In this document: piece by piece, positions 26,883 to 35,383 of the stretch
Layout of the letters: every line of letters starts with the position of its first letter
Numbering within the stretch: the first letter of the stretch is position 1
Assembly: GCF_029215985.1 (NCBI RefSeq)
Contig: NZ_JAEMVC010000009.1
Location: 1 to 60,371, forward strand
Direction of reading: 5' to 3'
From: Sulfurimonas sp. SAG-AH-194-C21
GTDB lineage: Bacteria; Campylobacterota; Campylobacteria; Campylobacterales; Sulfurimonadaceae
DNA length: 60,371 bases
Position numbers and translations under genes: made by a program
The notes under the pieces: model-generated
The model's input: only the letters and a program-made list of their open reading frames with translations
Told to the model about the DNA's origin: nothing
Database searches by the model: none

Positions 26883-28694
26883 CTAGCAAAAGGAAGTAAT
26901 TCCTTTTGCCAAGTCCTCTTTTACCATTTTCACAATTTTTTCATCCTCTGCAAAATCAAACCATTTAAATTGATTTCCACTCTGAGAGGTCCCTTTGAGT
27001 AAGTCCCCACTTTTTCTAAACTTCAAATCAAGATTTGCTATGTCAAAACCACTTTTCGTATCTACAAACTGCTCTAAACGCGATGATGAAGTTTTGTTAG
27101 TATAAAGATAACAGTAGCCTTTTAAACCTGTTCTACTTACCCTACCTCGAAGCTGATGAAGAGTTGAGAGACCTAAGCGCTCAGCACCTACTATTACTAC
27201 AGTAGTGAGTTTAGGTAAAGAGATACCAACCTCAACAACTGTTGTAGAAATTAGAAGACTTCCCTTCTCTCTAAAGTCCATTAATACTTGTTCCTTCTCT
27301 TTATCTTTCCCATGTGTAACATACACATCATTAAAATTTTTCTCCCAAAACCCACGAGCCTCTTCTATACTTTGATACTCTATGACTTCACTCTCTTGGA
27401 CTAAAGGATATACAAGAAGAACTTGGTTGTTTTTACTTATCTCACTCTTAATATGCTCAAGTAACTCTTTAAAATCATTTTTATGAATAACCTTAGAGTC
27501 TATGTCTTTAGTAAATGGAGTTGTAGTTATCAGGCTTACATCTATGTGGGCTGCTTCTATCATTGCCTGTGTTCTTGGTATTGGAGTTGCAGAAAACTGT
27601 AAAAAATGGGGTTTCTTCTTGCCCTTACTTGTTAGTTTCTCAAGCATATTTCTTTGTTGTGTCCCAAAACGATGCTGCTCGTCCACCATAACTAAAGCCA
27701 CTTCGCCTAACTCTCTATAAAGTAATGCGTGTGTTCCTATGATAAAATCAAACGCAGCTAAATCTTTCTTTTTACTCTTGTTTGTAACTAAAACTACTTT
27801 TGAATTTGGCAAAAATTTCACTGCCTCTTCAAAAAGTTGATTTGCTAGTATAGTTGTAGGTGCCATTAAAACTGATCGATACGGTTTCATCATAAATGCA
27901 GCAGCTAAAATCACCATAGTTTTACCACTTCCAACATCACCCACTATCATTCTTTTAGAGGCAATTTTTTTACTAAAGTCATGTTTAATATCTTCAATGG
28001 TACTGTTTTGCTCTGGTGTTAGCTCAAATGGTAAACTTTTACTCCACTCTTTATACTCGGAGTTTAAAGAGACTAAAGGCTCAAAGTATCTGCGTTTAGA
28101 GGCTAGAATTTTCATGTATGCATGTAACTCTATATATTTAAGTGCATTAAGAGTAGTCTCATTAAAATCTTCACTCTTAGTAAAATCATCAGATACAAAA
28201 TGAAGCTTTAAAACCTCATCAATCATCTCTTCTCGGAGTCCCTCTTGGAGTAAGTTCTCTTTTGTAAGTTCTTTTTGAATGAAACGCCACATAACATCCG
28301 TTCTAAGTCCACATTTATACTTTTGAACTATAGAGCCTATTTTAGTGACTTTTTTAGGCATACTCATACTACAAGTCCCTTGCTTACACTCAATCATCCC
28401 ATAATAATAATCTCTACTTCCTACACTAAACTGGTGCATCATATATGGCTTAGGACGAAAAAGAACACCACTTACACTATGTCCAAAATTATGGACAAAA
28501 AAAGTTATCTGTATGGAGTTTTGAGCACGAAAAACTGACTCCACTGTTGCATCTATAAGTTGTGCTTTATGTTCTTGGAGTTTTTCATGTAGATTTAGAT
28601 CTTCGTAGTTGTGAGGCAGGATAAGTGCTAGTTGTGAGTAGCTGCTAATACCAAGTTTTTCAAACTTGCTCTCTTGGTCTTTTGTGCGTTTCAT
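26883..28694 (-). CDS. recG: ATP-dependent DNA helicase RecG
   Basis: RecG remodels stalled replication forks and branched DNA. The 603-residue length is short compared with about 690 in E. coli, but I believe it is usual for this phylum; the N-terminal wedge region is reduced. Helicase motifs are visible: Walker A GDVGSGKTM near 250, motif II VDEQHRFG near 335, motif III QFSATPIPRT near 365, and C-terminal lobe motifs VVEVGISLP near 480 and LHQLRGRVSRT near 510. The ATG at 28694 lies just after a 10-codon upstream reading frame and itself has no good ribosome site, so translation may be coupled. Confidence 0.96.
   Translation of the reverse strand: MKRTKDQESKFEKLGISSYSQLALILPHNYEDLNLHEKLQEHKAQLIDATVESVFRAQNSIQITFFVHNFGHSVSGVLFRPKPYMMHQFSVGSRDYYYGMIECKQGTCSMSMPKKVTKIGSIVQKYKCGLRTDVMWRFIQKELTKENLLQEGLREEMIDEVLKLHFVSDDFTKSEDFNETTLNALKYIELHAYMKILASKRRYFEPLVSLNSEYKEWSKSLPFELTPEQNSTIEDIKHDFSKKIASKRMIVGDVGSGKTMVILAAAFMMKPYRSVLMAPTTILANQLFEEAVKFLPNSKVVLVTNKSKKKDLAAFDFIIGTHALLYRELGEVALVMVDEQHRFGTQQRNMLEKLTSKGKKKPHFLQFSATPIPRTQAMIEAAHIDVSLITTTPFTKDIDSKVIHKNDFKELLEHIKSEISKNNQVLLVYPLVQESEVIEYQSIEEARGFWEKNFNDVYVTHGKDKEKEQVLMDFREKGSLLISTTVVEVGISLPKLTTVVIVGAERLGLSTLHQLRGRVSRTGLKGYCYLYTNKTSSSRLEQFVDTKSGFDIANLDLKFRKSGDLLKGTSQSGNQFKWFDFAEDEKIVKMVKEDLAKGITSFC
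26886..26909 (+). terminator. Likely hpf terminator inside the 3' end of recG
   Basis: A perfect 10-bp stem (GCAAAAGGAA at 26886-26895, TTCCTTTTGC at 26900-26909) with a GTAA loop starts 8 bases after the hpf stop. The descending arm supplies a four-T run rather than a separate tail. It lies within the last codons of recG, which is convergent, so the two genes share it. Confidence 0.55.
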
Positions 28695-28697
28695 ACT

Positions 28698-28730
28698 TTA
28701 GTACCCGAGGTTTTGCTCAAAGTTTTTCAT
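28698..28730 (-). CDS. Possible 10-codon leader peptide upstream of recG
   Basis: Read on the minus strand, AAGGA (28736-28740) is followed five bases later by an ATG and a frame of ten codons, MKNFEQNLGY, ending in TAA three bases before the recG ATG. The ribosome site in front of the leader is far better than the one in front of recG. Whether it is translated is unknown; it could serve only to deliver ribosomes to recG. Confidence 0.4.
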   Translation of the reverse strand: MKNFEQNLGY

Positions 28731-28744
28731 GATTTTCCTTTTAG

Positions 28745-28750
28745 ATTATA
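28745..28750 (-). promoter_or_regulatory. -10 box (TATAAT) of recG
   Basis: The minus strand reads GTTATAGTTATAATCTAAAAGG. TATAAT ends 14 bases before the ATG of the leader frame, giving a short untranslated leader. Confidence 0.6.
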
Positions 28751-28811
28751 ACTATAACAAGAAATCATGAAAATATCTAAAATTATGACAAAATGCCATA
28801 TTATGTATAAC

Positions 28812-29696
28812 TTATGCGTTTACTCTTTTTACTCTCTCTTCTTCTTGTGCTTTATATAACTCGGCACACCCTTTTGAAAGTTCACGAATTTTTAACATAT
28901 AGTTTTGACGTTCTGTTTGAGAGATAGCTTTTCTAGCATCTAATACATTAAAAACATTTGATACTTCCATACATAAGTCGTAAGCAGGAAGAGGAAGTCC
29001 AGCTTCAAGTACTTTAAGACATTCTTTACTTTTTGCTTCAAACTCATGAAAAAGCATATCTGTATCGGCTACTTCAAAGTTGTACTTTGAGAACTGAATT
29101 TCACTCTCTTTATGTACATCTCTATAGTAGGTTTTGTTACCATTTTTATCTTCATTCCATACTATATCAAAGATATTATCAACACCTTGAAGATACATAG
29201 CTAAACGCTCAGTTCCATAAGTAATTTCAACTGCAACAGGGTTACACTCTATACCACCTACTTGTTGAAAGTATGTAAACTGTGTCACTTCCATGCCATT
29301 CAGCCATACTTCCCAACCAAGACCCCATGCACCAAGTGTTGGAGACTCCCAGTTGTCTTCTATGAAACGAATATCGTGCTTTGATACATCAAGTCCTAAA
29401 AACTCTAAAGATTTCAGATATAACTCTTGAATATTATCTGGGCTTGGTTTGATAAGAGCTTGAAACTGATAGTATGAACCTAAACGGTTAGGATTTTCTC
29501 CGTAACGACCATCAGTTGGACGGCGACAAGGTGCGACATAAGCAACAGACCAAGGAGTAGAATCTAATGAACGAAGGAAAGTAGCGGGATGAAATGTCCC
29601 TGCACCTGAGGGGATATCGTAAGGTTGTACTATATTACAACCCTCATTCATCCAAAATTCTTGTAGTTTTAGAAGCATTGTGCTAAAAGTTATCAT
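28812..29696 (-). CDS. glyQ: Glycyl-tRNA synthetase alpha subunit
   Basis: GlyQ is the catalytic subunit of the bacterial alpha2-beta2 glycyl-tRNA synthetase. The 294-residue length is normal. Signatures include [16 protein letters not shown] near 13-28, [14 protein letters not shown] near 31-44, the class II pieces [19 protein letters not shown] in parts near 53-71 and [16 protein letters not shown] near 120-135, and [21 protein letters not shown] in parts near 146-166. The beta subunit gene glyS is not in the window. It has its own likely promoter despite sitting downstream of the DUF89 gene. Confidence 0.98.
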   Translation of the reverse strand: MITFSTMLLKLQEFWMNEGCNIVQPYDIPSGAGTFHPATFLRSLDSTPWSVAYVAPCRRPTDGRYGENPNRLGSYYQFQALIKPSPDNIQELYLKSLEFLGLDVSKHDIRFIEDNWESPTLGAWGLGWEVWLNGMEVTQFTYFQQVGGIECNPVAVEITYGTERLAMYLQGVDNIFDIVWNEDKNGNKTYYRDVHKESEIQFSKYNFEVADTDMLFHEFEAKSKECLKVLEAGLPLPAYDLCMEVSNVFNVLDARKAISQTERQNYMLKIRELSKGCAELYKAQEEERVKRVNA

Positions 29697-29723
29697 ACTT
29701 TCTCTCTTATAAAAAATTACGAA

Positions 29724-29729
29724 ATTATA
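29724..29729 (-). promoter_or_regulatory. -10 box (TATAAT) of glyQ
   Basis: The minus strand carries TATAAT 27 bases before the glyQ ATG, with AAGAGAG as ribosome site. It suggests glyQ is not wholly dependent on the upstream cheZ-to-DUF89 unit. Confidence 0.5.
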
Positions 29730-29752
29730 GCTTATATCTCAGTTACTAGAAC

Positions 29753-30610
29753 TTAAATAGACTTACATATTATATTTCCTAGTTTCTTTTTTAAAGAGTT
29801 TGCAACAACATCACATTTTACTTTTAATAAAAAGAAAATATTCTTGCGTTTAGACTCATTTAAACACTCATAGTTTCCCATACCTTTACTAATAACAACA
29901 TCAACATTATCAAAAAGATTTTGTGAGAACTCATTGGCACGAGTGTATGCAAATCCGGGAGTATTGACACCACTATCTACAAGTCTGCAAAGTTTATCAA
30001 AACCTGCTTCTTTTGCTTCTTTCATCGTTACATCATTTATGATAGGGTTTCCTCGCACCATATATGAATACTCTGCATCAGGATTAAGTTCTTTAAGTGT
30101 TTGAATAAAAAGGTAGTCAAAAATATGTTCTCCAACATTATCACCAATTACTAAAATAGTATTTGCTTTTTTTAATTCTTCTTTCATAACTTTAAAGTCG
30201 TTCTGTGCAAATGCAGTGTCAAACACCTTCACTAACTCTTCTTCTAAGTCAAACTCTACCGCTGCTGCTAAATCTATTACATTTCCAGCAACTGCTATTT
30301 TTGTTGCAGTAAGAAGTTTATCGCTACTGTTGTTTAGTTTCTCTCTTAAAGCAGGGACTAAAGCCTCTGCTTTTTTTGTTGAGAGTTCTTTTATCTCATC
30401 ATATAAATCGCTTTTATTTGCAATCTCTGCCATTTTCTCGTAAACGTCAGCAGCTATTTCAGGGGGATTATGACTAAAAGAGAAATCTTTACTCATTTGA
30501 GTCACCTCAGAGAAGAGTGCATCTTTTACATCTTCATCTGCACCAATTGCGTTGGCAACTTTAACACTTTGGTTGATTATACAAGCAACACATTCTTTAT
30601 CAATTAACAT
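29753..30610 (-). CDS. DUF89 family protein (ARMT1-like, probable metal-dependent phosphatase)
   Basis: The 285-residue protein shows the DUF89 pattern: an N-terminal CVAC motif at residues 7-10, GNVIDLA near 110, GDNVGEHIFD near 156-165, ISKGMGNYECL near 240-250 and LLKVKCDVVA near 260-269. Characterised DUF89 proteins are metal-dependent phosphatases that clear damaged or excess sugar phosphates and related metabolites; the Asp and Asn residues in these motifs bind the metal. The physiological substrate here cannot be read from sequence. It lies three bases after the DUF3972 gene and is probably cotranscribed with purE and cheZ. Confidence 0.85.
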   Translation of the reverse strand: MLIDKECVACIINQSVKVANAIGADEDVKDALFSEVTQMSKDFSFSHNPPEIAADVYEKMAEIANKSDLYDEIKELSTKKAEALVPALREKLNNSSDKLLTATKIAVAGNVIDLAAAVEFDLEEELVKVFDTAFAQNDFKVMKEELKKANTILVIGDNVGEHIFDYLFIQTLKELNPDAEYSYMVRGNPIINDVTMKEAKEAGFDKLCRLVDSGVNTPGFAYTRANEFSQNLFDNVDVVISKGMGNYECLNESKRKNIFFLLKVKCDVVANSLKKKLGNIICKSI

Positions 30611-30613
30611 TTT

Positions 30614-31087
30614 TTAAGTAGTATGTTCATCTATCGCTTTGTTCCACATGAGTTTATATTTTCTTCGCATAAACTCTACTTCTTGTTGAGAAAGTTTTAG
30701 TTGTTCTGTTAAAGCAGCAATCGTTTTTCTATCTTCATCATAGAGCTCTTGTAAAGATTTAAGTGCTTCACGAAGAAACTCATTTTCAACTTTTACAGCC
30801 CCAATAGTCTCATCTTTTGCATCAAGCACTTTTTCATGGAGGTTAATGATAGTACCTATAGTTTTTTCTATAAACTGTGGTTGTACCATCATCTCATGAG
30901 TATTTCGCTCTGCAAGTTGTGCTAGTTTTACAGGAACTACACTCTCTGTAGTACCTTTTGATGGGTCAATATAACGAACACCATCTTCAACTTTTATAGT
31001 AAGTTTTCCATGCTCAATTAAATCTTCAACAGCAGATATCTCTAAACCAGTCAACTCACAATACTCTTCATCACTCATCCATGTCAT
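30614..31087 (-). CDS. DUF3972-like conserved protein
   Basis: The 157-residue protein has no catalytic motif I can see. The first 65 residues look like a small helix-turn-helix or MerR-like start ([23 protein letters not shown], in parts), and the rest is a long amphipathic coiled coil (about 85-150, [13 protein letters not shown] and [11 protein letters not shown]). Position and length match the conserved hypothetical gene found between purE and glyQ in Campylobacter, which I recall as DUF3972. It sits 25 bases after purE and 3 bases before the DUF89 gene. No function is proposed. Confidence 0.7.
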   Translation of the reverse strand: MTWMSDEEYCELTGLEISAVEDLIEHGKLTIKVEDGVRYIDPSKGTTESVVPVKLAQLAERNTHEMMVQPQFIEKTIGTIINLHEKVLDAKDETIGAVKVENEFLREALKSLQELYDEDRKTIAALTEQLKLSQQEVEFMRRKYKLMWNKAIDEHTT

Positions 31088-31112
31088 TTCAGCTCCTCAC
31101 ATTTCATTATAG

Positions 31113-31610
31113 TTATGTAATTATGGTCTCAATTTCTAAAGAATCCATTTCAACTTTTTTCTCTTTTGCAATTCTGTCTTCTTTGAGTTTTATAGCTAAC
31201 TCTTCATTATTCAAAGCTAAAATTTGCATTGCAAGAAACGCAGAGTTAATTGCCCCTGCTTTACCTATAGCAACTGTAGCAACTGGCATTCCAGCTGGCA
31301 TCTGTACTGTAGAGAGCAGTGCATCTATACCTGCAAGTGCAGAAGCTGACATCGGTACACCGATGATAGGTTTGACTGTTTTTGAGCTTAGAACACCGGC
31401 TAAATGAGCTGCCATTCCTGATGCTGCTATAAATACCTGTGCACCTTTTGCTTCAGCCTCTTCAATATACTTAAGTGTTCGGGTACGAGATCGATGTGCA
31501 GATGATACAATGAGTTCATAATTTACACCAAAAGCTTCAAAGGTATCTGAACATGCTTTCATGATTCCATAGTCACTCTTAGAACCTATAACTATTGATA
31601 CAAACTTCAT
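31113..31610 (-). CDS. purE: N5-carboxyaminoimidazole ribonucleotide mutase
   Basis: PurE rearranges N5-CAIR to CAIR in purine synthesis. The 165-residue protein has IGSKSD at residues 8-13, [15 protein letters not shown] near 35-50 with the catalytic His, and the [24 protein letters not shown] region in parts near 65-88. The class I (PurK-dependent) form is indicated by this SAHR pattern. The start overlaps the U32 peptidase stop by four bases, so translation is coupled. Confidence 0.96.
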   Translation of the reverse strand: MKFVSIVIGSKSDYGIMKACSDTFEAFGVNYELIVSSAHRSRTRTLKYIEEAEAKGAQVFIAASGMAAHLAGVLSSKTVKPIIGVPMSASALAGIDALLSTVQMPAGMPVATVAIGKAGAINSAFLAMQILALNNEELAIKLKEDRIAKEKKVEMDSLEIETIIT

Positions 31611-32899
31611 CGTGGGTTTGTTCCCATATCTAAGCTTGACGGCACTCTAAAAAATGTAAATGCAGGGAAACTTGTTGGTAGTATAATTTCATTTGTGTTT
31701 CCACTATGAATAGCCTCATACAGTTTTCCCTTTTCAGTTTTAATCTGTTTGAGTTTCATATAAAATCTTCCATCTTTTTCATAAGTCGTACCGATCTCGT
31801 TATCAACTATCCCCACATCACTACCAAGAGGAAAAACAACTTCCATCTCATCATTTGGCTCAGTTTTAAACTTACATAAGAAGTGAGTGCCATCAGGGTT
31901 TACAATACCGCTTACTTGATGCGTTCCGAGTTGCATAGAAAAATCAAGACTCTGAGTATCATTGCGTTCAAAGGGACGAGACACGAGATAAGCATCCGTA
32001 TAACCACGGTTTTGGAGTGATTGAAGTTCGTACTGATACTTGTCTTCATTAAACTCACCATCATAGTAATCGTTTATCGCCATTCTATATGCTTTTGCAG
32101 TTGTAGCAGCATAATAAGCCGTTTTTGTACGACCTTCTACTTTAACACTATCAACAACACCAGCATCTAAAATCTCTTTCATATGTGAAGCGAGGTTAAG
32201 GTCTTTTGCATTCATAATGTAAGTTCCAACACCCTCATCTTCTTCTAAACGAAAAAGTGTTCCTGTTTCAGGATTAGCCGCATACATCTCATACTCAAAA
32301 CGACAATCATTTGCACACGAACCACGATTTGGGACACGCCCACTTTGAAGTGTAGAGATAAGACAACGCCCACTGTATGCAAAACACATACTTCCATGAA
32401 CAAAAACTTCTAACTCAAGGCTTGGTATTTCTGTTTTTATAGCTACTAAATCTTTAAGACTTATCTCACGTGCTGTGATAATACGAGTTGCACCCATATC
32501 ATGATAAATCTGAGCATCAAGAACATTCATAACATTTGCTTGTGTTGAGAGGTGCAGTGCCATACCCGGAACCAATTCATGACACAGTTTTAAGACGCCC
32601 GGAGTTGCTACGATAAATGCATCAGGATTTAATGCACCCATAGCTACTATATGCTTTTTTAGAAGTGCTATTTGAGAGTTAAAAGGAAAACCATTTATGG
32701 TTACATACACTTTTTTACCCCTTGCATGAGCATACTCTATACCCTCTGCAAAATCTTCCATACTAAACTCTTTTCCACTTCTTATACGAAGTGAAAAGTG
32801 ACTCACACCACCATAAACAGCATCTGCACCAAAGTCTATCGCTATTTTTAATTTTTCTAATGATCCTGCGGGAGAGAGTAGTTCTACTTGTTTACCCAT
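31607..32899 (-). CDS. Peptidase U32 family protein, TrhP/YegQ-like
   Basis: The 430-residue protein starts VELLSPAGSLEKLKIAIDFGADAVYGG (in parts, residues 4-30), the U32 signature, and has FVHGSMCFAYSGRCLIS near 166-182 and the cysteine-containing NRGSCANDCRFEYE near 191-204. U32 proteins such as TrhP (YegQ) and RlhA act in tRNA or rRNA hydroxylation rather than proteolysis, and the four conserved cysteines would carry an iron-sulfur cluster. The start abuts the cheZ stop with no gap and the end overlaps purE. Which RNA it modifies is not clear from sequence. Confidence 0.9.
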   Translation of the reverse strand: MGKQVELLSPAGSLEKLKIAIDFGADAVYGGVSHFSLRIRSGKEFSMEDFAEGIEYAHARGKKVYVTINGFPFNSQIALLKKHIVAMGALNPDAFIVATPGVLKLCHELVPGMALHLSTQANVMNVLDAQIYHDMGATRIITAREISLKDLVAIKTEIPSLELEVFVHGSMCFAYSGRCLISTLQSGRVPNRGSCANDCRFEYEMYAANPETGTLFRLEEDEGVGTYIMNAKDLNLASHMKEILDAGVVDSVKVEGRTKTAYYAATTAKAYRMAINDYYDGEFNEDKYQYELQSLQNRGYTDAYLVSRPFERNDTQSLDFSMQLGTHQVSGIVNPDGTHFLCKFKTEPNDEMEVVFPLGSDVGIVDNEIGTTYEKDGRFYMKLKQIKTEKGKLYEAIHSGNTNEIILPTSFPAFTFFRVPSSLDMGTNPR

Positions 32900-33613
32900 T
32901 TAGTTACCAAACTGTGCAAGAAGTGCTTCGATGTCATCAGCTGATGCAACATCGTTATGTGTATCGCCTACAATATGTTGTGCTGATGAGACACGTTTAG
33001 AATCATCTATTTTACCTTCAAAGAGAGTATTCATATATCCTGCAAGTGAACGCATTACATTAATAACACGCTCAATTTTTTGACGATGAATATCTTGGTA
33101 CTGCATGATATCCATAACATTCATAATCTCATCTCCACTATTTTGCATTGTCTCAATAATAGTCTGTGCCGCGATTAATGCTTCTTCGTTTTGTATTAGA
33201 CTAGTAGAAAATGCAGCTACATCTGGAAATTTTTGTGTTAATGTTTTAAAGAGTTCTATATTACTTGTTAAAGTATCTATAGTTTTGTTAGCCTCTTCTT
33301 CTTTTTCCATAAGTTCATTACTAATATTTTCAATAATGTCAAAAATTTCGCCTGCTTTTTCTTCACTCTCTTTAGTTACATCATCAAGTTGATGAACCAT
33401 TTTGTTCTCATCAGTTGCAGGAAGAGGCCAATGGTGTGCTGTATCATCACCATACCCAGCTGGTTCAGTATCATCATCTTCTTTTGAGTCAAGTTCTGCT
33501 TCACTTGTTTCATCTTTTGCTAGTATATCTTCAGTCTCTTCACTTACTACTTCTTCAACTGAATCTAAATCAATCTCTCCACCCATTAAAGCATCTAGTT
33601 CTTCTTGTGTCAT
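32900..33613 (-). CDS. cheZ: Chemotaxis phosphatase CheZ, Campylobacterota type
   Basis: The 237-residue acidic protein is the remote CheZ of this phylum (H. pylori HP0170, C. jejuni Cj0700). The catalytic helix reads MQYQDIHRQKIERV near 170-183; Asp174 and Gln178 match the E. coli Asp143/Gln147 pair that orients water to remove phosphate from CheY. A long helical hairpin (about 80-195) surrounds it. The first nine residues (MTQEELDAL) resemble the FliM/FliY CheY-binding peptide, and the last residues (DDIEALLAQFG) resemble the C-terminal CheY-binding peptide of classical CheZ. It is first in a unit with the U32 peptidase and purE, with GGAG before the ATG. Confidence 0.88.
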   Translation of the reverse strand: MTQEELDALMGGEIDLDSVEEVVSEETEDILAKDETSEAELDSKEDDDTEPAGYGDDTAHHWPLPATDENKMVHQLDDVTKESEEKAGEIFDIIENISNELMEKEEEANKTIDTLTSNIELFKTLTQKFPDVAAFSTSLIQNEEALIAAQTIIETMQNSGDEIMNVMDIMQYQDIHRQKIERVINVMRSLAGYMNTLFEGKIDDSKRVSSAQHIVGDTHNDVASADDIEALLAQFGN

Positions 33614-33632
33614 TATTACGCTCCGAGATAAA

Positions 33633-33638
33633 ATTGTA
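33633..33638 (-). promoter_or_regulatory. Possible -10 box (TACAAT) of the cheZ unit
   Basis: The minus strand reads ATATATACAATTTTATC. TACAAT lies 19 bases before the cheZ ATG, with the GGAG ribosome site between them. The divergent gap to the plus-strand PHP gene is only 80 bases. Confidence 0.45.
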
Positions 33639-33658
33639 TATATTTATTAAATTAACAC

Positions 33659-33664
33659 TATAAT
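33659..33664 (+). promoter_or_regulatory. -10 box (TATAAT) of the PHP phosphatase gene
   Basis: CACTATAATAGC holds a perfect TATAAT 29 bases before the ATG at 33694. A weak AGAGAA ribosome site follows. Confidence 0.55.
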
Positions 33665-33693
33665 AGCATAAAATATATAAATAGAGAATACAA

Positions 33694-34476
33694 ATGATAG
33701 TTGATATGCACAACCATACCCCATTATGTAATCATGCTGAGGGGACTATACAAGAGTATGTTTTATCTGCAATTACTGCAAAAACTGAGTTTTTTGGCTT
33801 CTCAGACCATGCTCCTATGGACTTTGATCCAAAGTACAGAATGAAGTTTAATCAGATGCAAAAATATGAAAAAGATGTTTTAAATGCTCAAAAAACATAT
33901 GCAAAAGAGATACAAATATTACTTGGTTACGAAGTTGATTATCTTCCTGGTCATATGGACAAAAGAGTTTTAACGGCAGATGTTGATTACCTTATTGGTT
34001 CTATTCATTTTTTAGAGGGTTGGGGGTTTGACAACCCTGAGTTTATAGGAAAGTGGGACGAGCAAAATATAGATGAAATATGGCAAAAATATTTTAACAC
34101 TATCGAAGCTATGGCAAAAACAAAACTTTTTGACATTGTCGGACACTTAGACCTTATAAAAGTTTTTAAATTTATGCCAAAATCTGATATTGTAAAGATG
34201 GCTATACCTGCTCTTCTTGCTATAAAGGATTCAGGTATGGTTTTAGAATTAAATGTCGCAGGATATAGAAAGAAAGTACAAGAGCCATACCCTTCTAAAG
34301 CACTTTTACAAAAGGCATATGAGTTAAATATTCCCATAACTTTTTCTTCTGATGCGCATAAACCAGAACAAGTTGCTATGTACAATGACGAGATTATAGC
34401 CCTAGCAAAAGAAGTCGGTTACACTCACTGTTCTTACTTCATCAAACGAAAAGAGTACATTGTAAAATTTATGTAA
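33694..34476 (+). CDS. PHP-type histidinol-phosphatase-like protein
   Basis: The 260-residue protein has the PHP metal-site motifs in order: DMHNHTPLCNHAEG (residues 4-17), FSDHAPM near 36, YEVDYLPG near 79, IGSIHFLEG near 97, DIVGHLDL near 148 and SSDAHKPEQVA near 216. This matches HisJ/HisK-type histidinol-phosphate phosphatase, which removes phosphate in the eighth step of histidine synthesis. Other PHP phosphatases share these motifs, and no his genes are nearby, so the exact substrate is inferred. It has its own promoter and is followed by trxA. Confidence 0.82.
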   Translation: MIVDMHNHTPLCNHAEGTIQEYVLSAITAKTEFFGFSDHAPMDFDPKYRMKFNQMQKYEKDVLNAQKTYAKEIQILLGYEVDYLPGHMDKRVLTADVDYLIGSIHFLEGWGFDNPEFIGKWDEQNIDEIWQKYFNTIEAMAKTKLFDIVGHLDLIKVFKFMPKSDIVKMAIPALLAIKDSGMVLELNVAGYRKKVQEPYPSKALLQKAYELNIPITFSSDAHKPEQVAMYNDEIIALAKEVGYTHCSYFIKRKEYIVKFM

Positions 34477-34504
34477 ACTAAAGATAAAATTTACAAATAC
34501 ATAG

Positions 34505-34510
34505 TATAAT
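34505..34510 (+). promoter_or_regulatory. -10 box (TATAAT) of trxA
   Basis: ATAGTATAATACAC carries TATAAT 32 bases before the trxA ATG, with AAGGA at 34531-34535 as ribosome site. Confidence 0.65.
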
Positions 34511-34542
34511 ACACAAAAATATTAATATAAAAGGATTTACAA

Positions 34543-34863
34543 ATGGGTAAATACATAGAATTAACTGGCGCAGATTTCGAAGCAACACTTGCAGAAGGTG
34601 TATCTTTAGTTGACTTTTGGGCTCCATGGTGTGGACCTTGTCGTATGATCGCTCCTGTTATTGAAGAGTTAGCAGAAGACTTTGATGGTAAAGCAAAAAT
34701 TTGTAAAGTAAATACAGATGAAGAGCAAGAAATCGCTGTAAAATTTGGTATTCGTTCTATTCCAACTATCATGTTCTTTAAAGATGGTGAGATGGTTGAC
34801 CAAGTTGTTGGTGCACAAAGCAAACAAGCTTTAGCTGACAAGATTAACGGTCTTTTAGGATAG
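34543..34863 (+). CDS. trxA: Thioredoxin
   Basis: The 106-residue protein is a classical thioredoxin, the cytoplasmic disulfide reductant regenerated by TrxB. It has [10 protein letters not shown] with redox Cys30 and Cys33, and the cis-proline segment [10 protein letters not shown] near 72-81. Length is normal. It heads a small unit with a cysteine-free thioredoxin-like membrane protein and trxB, with gaps of 18 and 13 bases. Confidence 0.98.
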   Translation: MGKYIELTGADFEATLAEGVSLVDFWAPWCGPCRMIAPVIEELAEDFDGKAKICKVNTDEEQEIAVKFGIRSIPTIMFFKDGEMVDQVVGAQSKQALADKINGLLG

Positions 34864-34881
34864 TCTCTAAAGGATTTTATT

Positions 34882-35370
34882 TTGGCTAGAAGAAAAGGAA
34901 AATCACTTTTTTCTTTATCTACTCTTTTAGCCTCTTTCTTTGGAGCTGCAATGATTGCAGCCTCCTTTGCTTACTTCAACTACAAGTTTTCAGAGTACAA
35001 ATTTATTGACTTTAAAGAGTGGACCTTTTATGAAAAAAGTGATCTTTTTACTCCTAAAGAAGATAAGTATGTCGTAGTTTTCTACTCTTCACGTGAAAAA
35101 GATACAATGCAACTTTTGGCAGATTTAAACTTAACACTTCCAGTTCTTGCTTTTGACTACTACAACAGAGTAAGACCAAACACTCAAAATACAACTTTTT
35201 TAAGAAGCGGTACAAAAAACTCATTAGCATTTATTCAACGCTTTAACATATACGAATCCCCCTCTATTTTCTTTATAAAGAGAACTAAAGATACTCTTTA
35301 TAAACAAGATAGTATGATACGTAAACTCGATAACTTGAAAGAGTTATCCAAGCAAGTAAATAGTTTATAA
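34882..35370 (+). CDS. Membrane-anchored thioredoxin-like protein without cysteines
   Basis: I do not recognise this 162-residue protein by name. It has a basic N-terminus, one membrane helix (about 13-32), and an outside domain that follows the thioredoxin pattern: a strand VVVFYSS at 64-70 where CxxC would follow, and a cis-proline-like segment YESPSIFFI at 124-132. There is no cysteine anywhere, so it cannot do disulfide exchange. The start is TTG at 34882, preceded by AAAGGA. The position between trxA and trxB suggests a link to that pathway, perhaps as a binding or scaffold domain, or it may only be a neighbour. Confidence 0.65.
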   Translation: MARRKGKSLFSLSTLLASFFGAAMIAASFAYFNYKFSEYKFIDFKEWTFYEKSDLFTPKEDKYVVVFYSSREKDTMQLLADLNLTLPVLAFDYYNRVRPNTQNTTFLRSGTKNSLAFIQRFNIYESPSIFFIKRTKDTLYKQDSMIRKLDNLKELSKQVNSL

Positions 35371-35383
35371 TAAAGGTAAAAAT

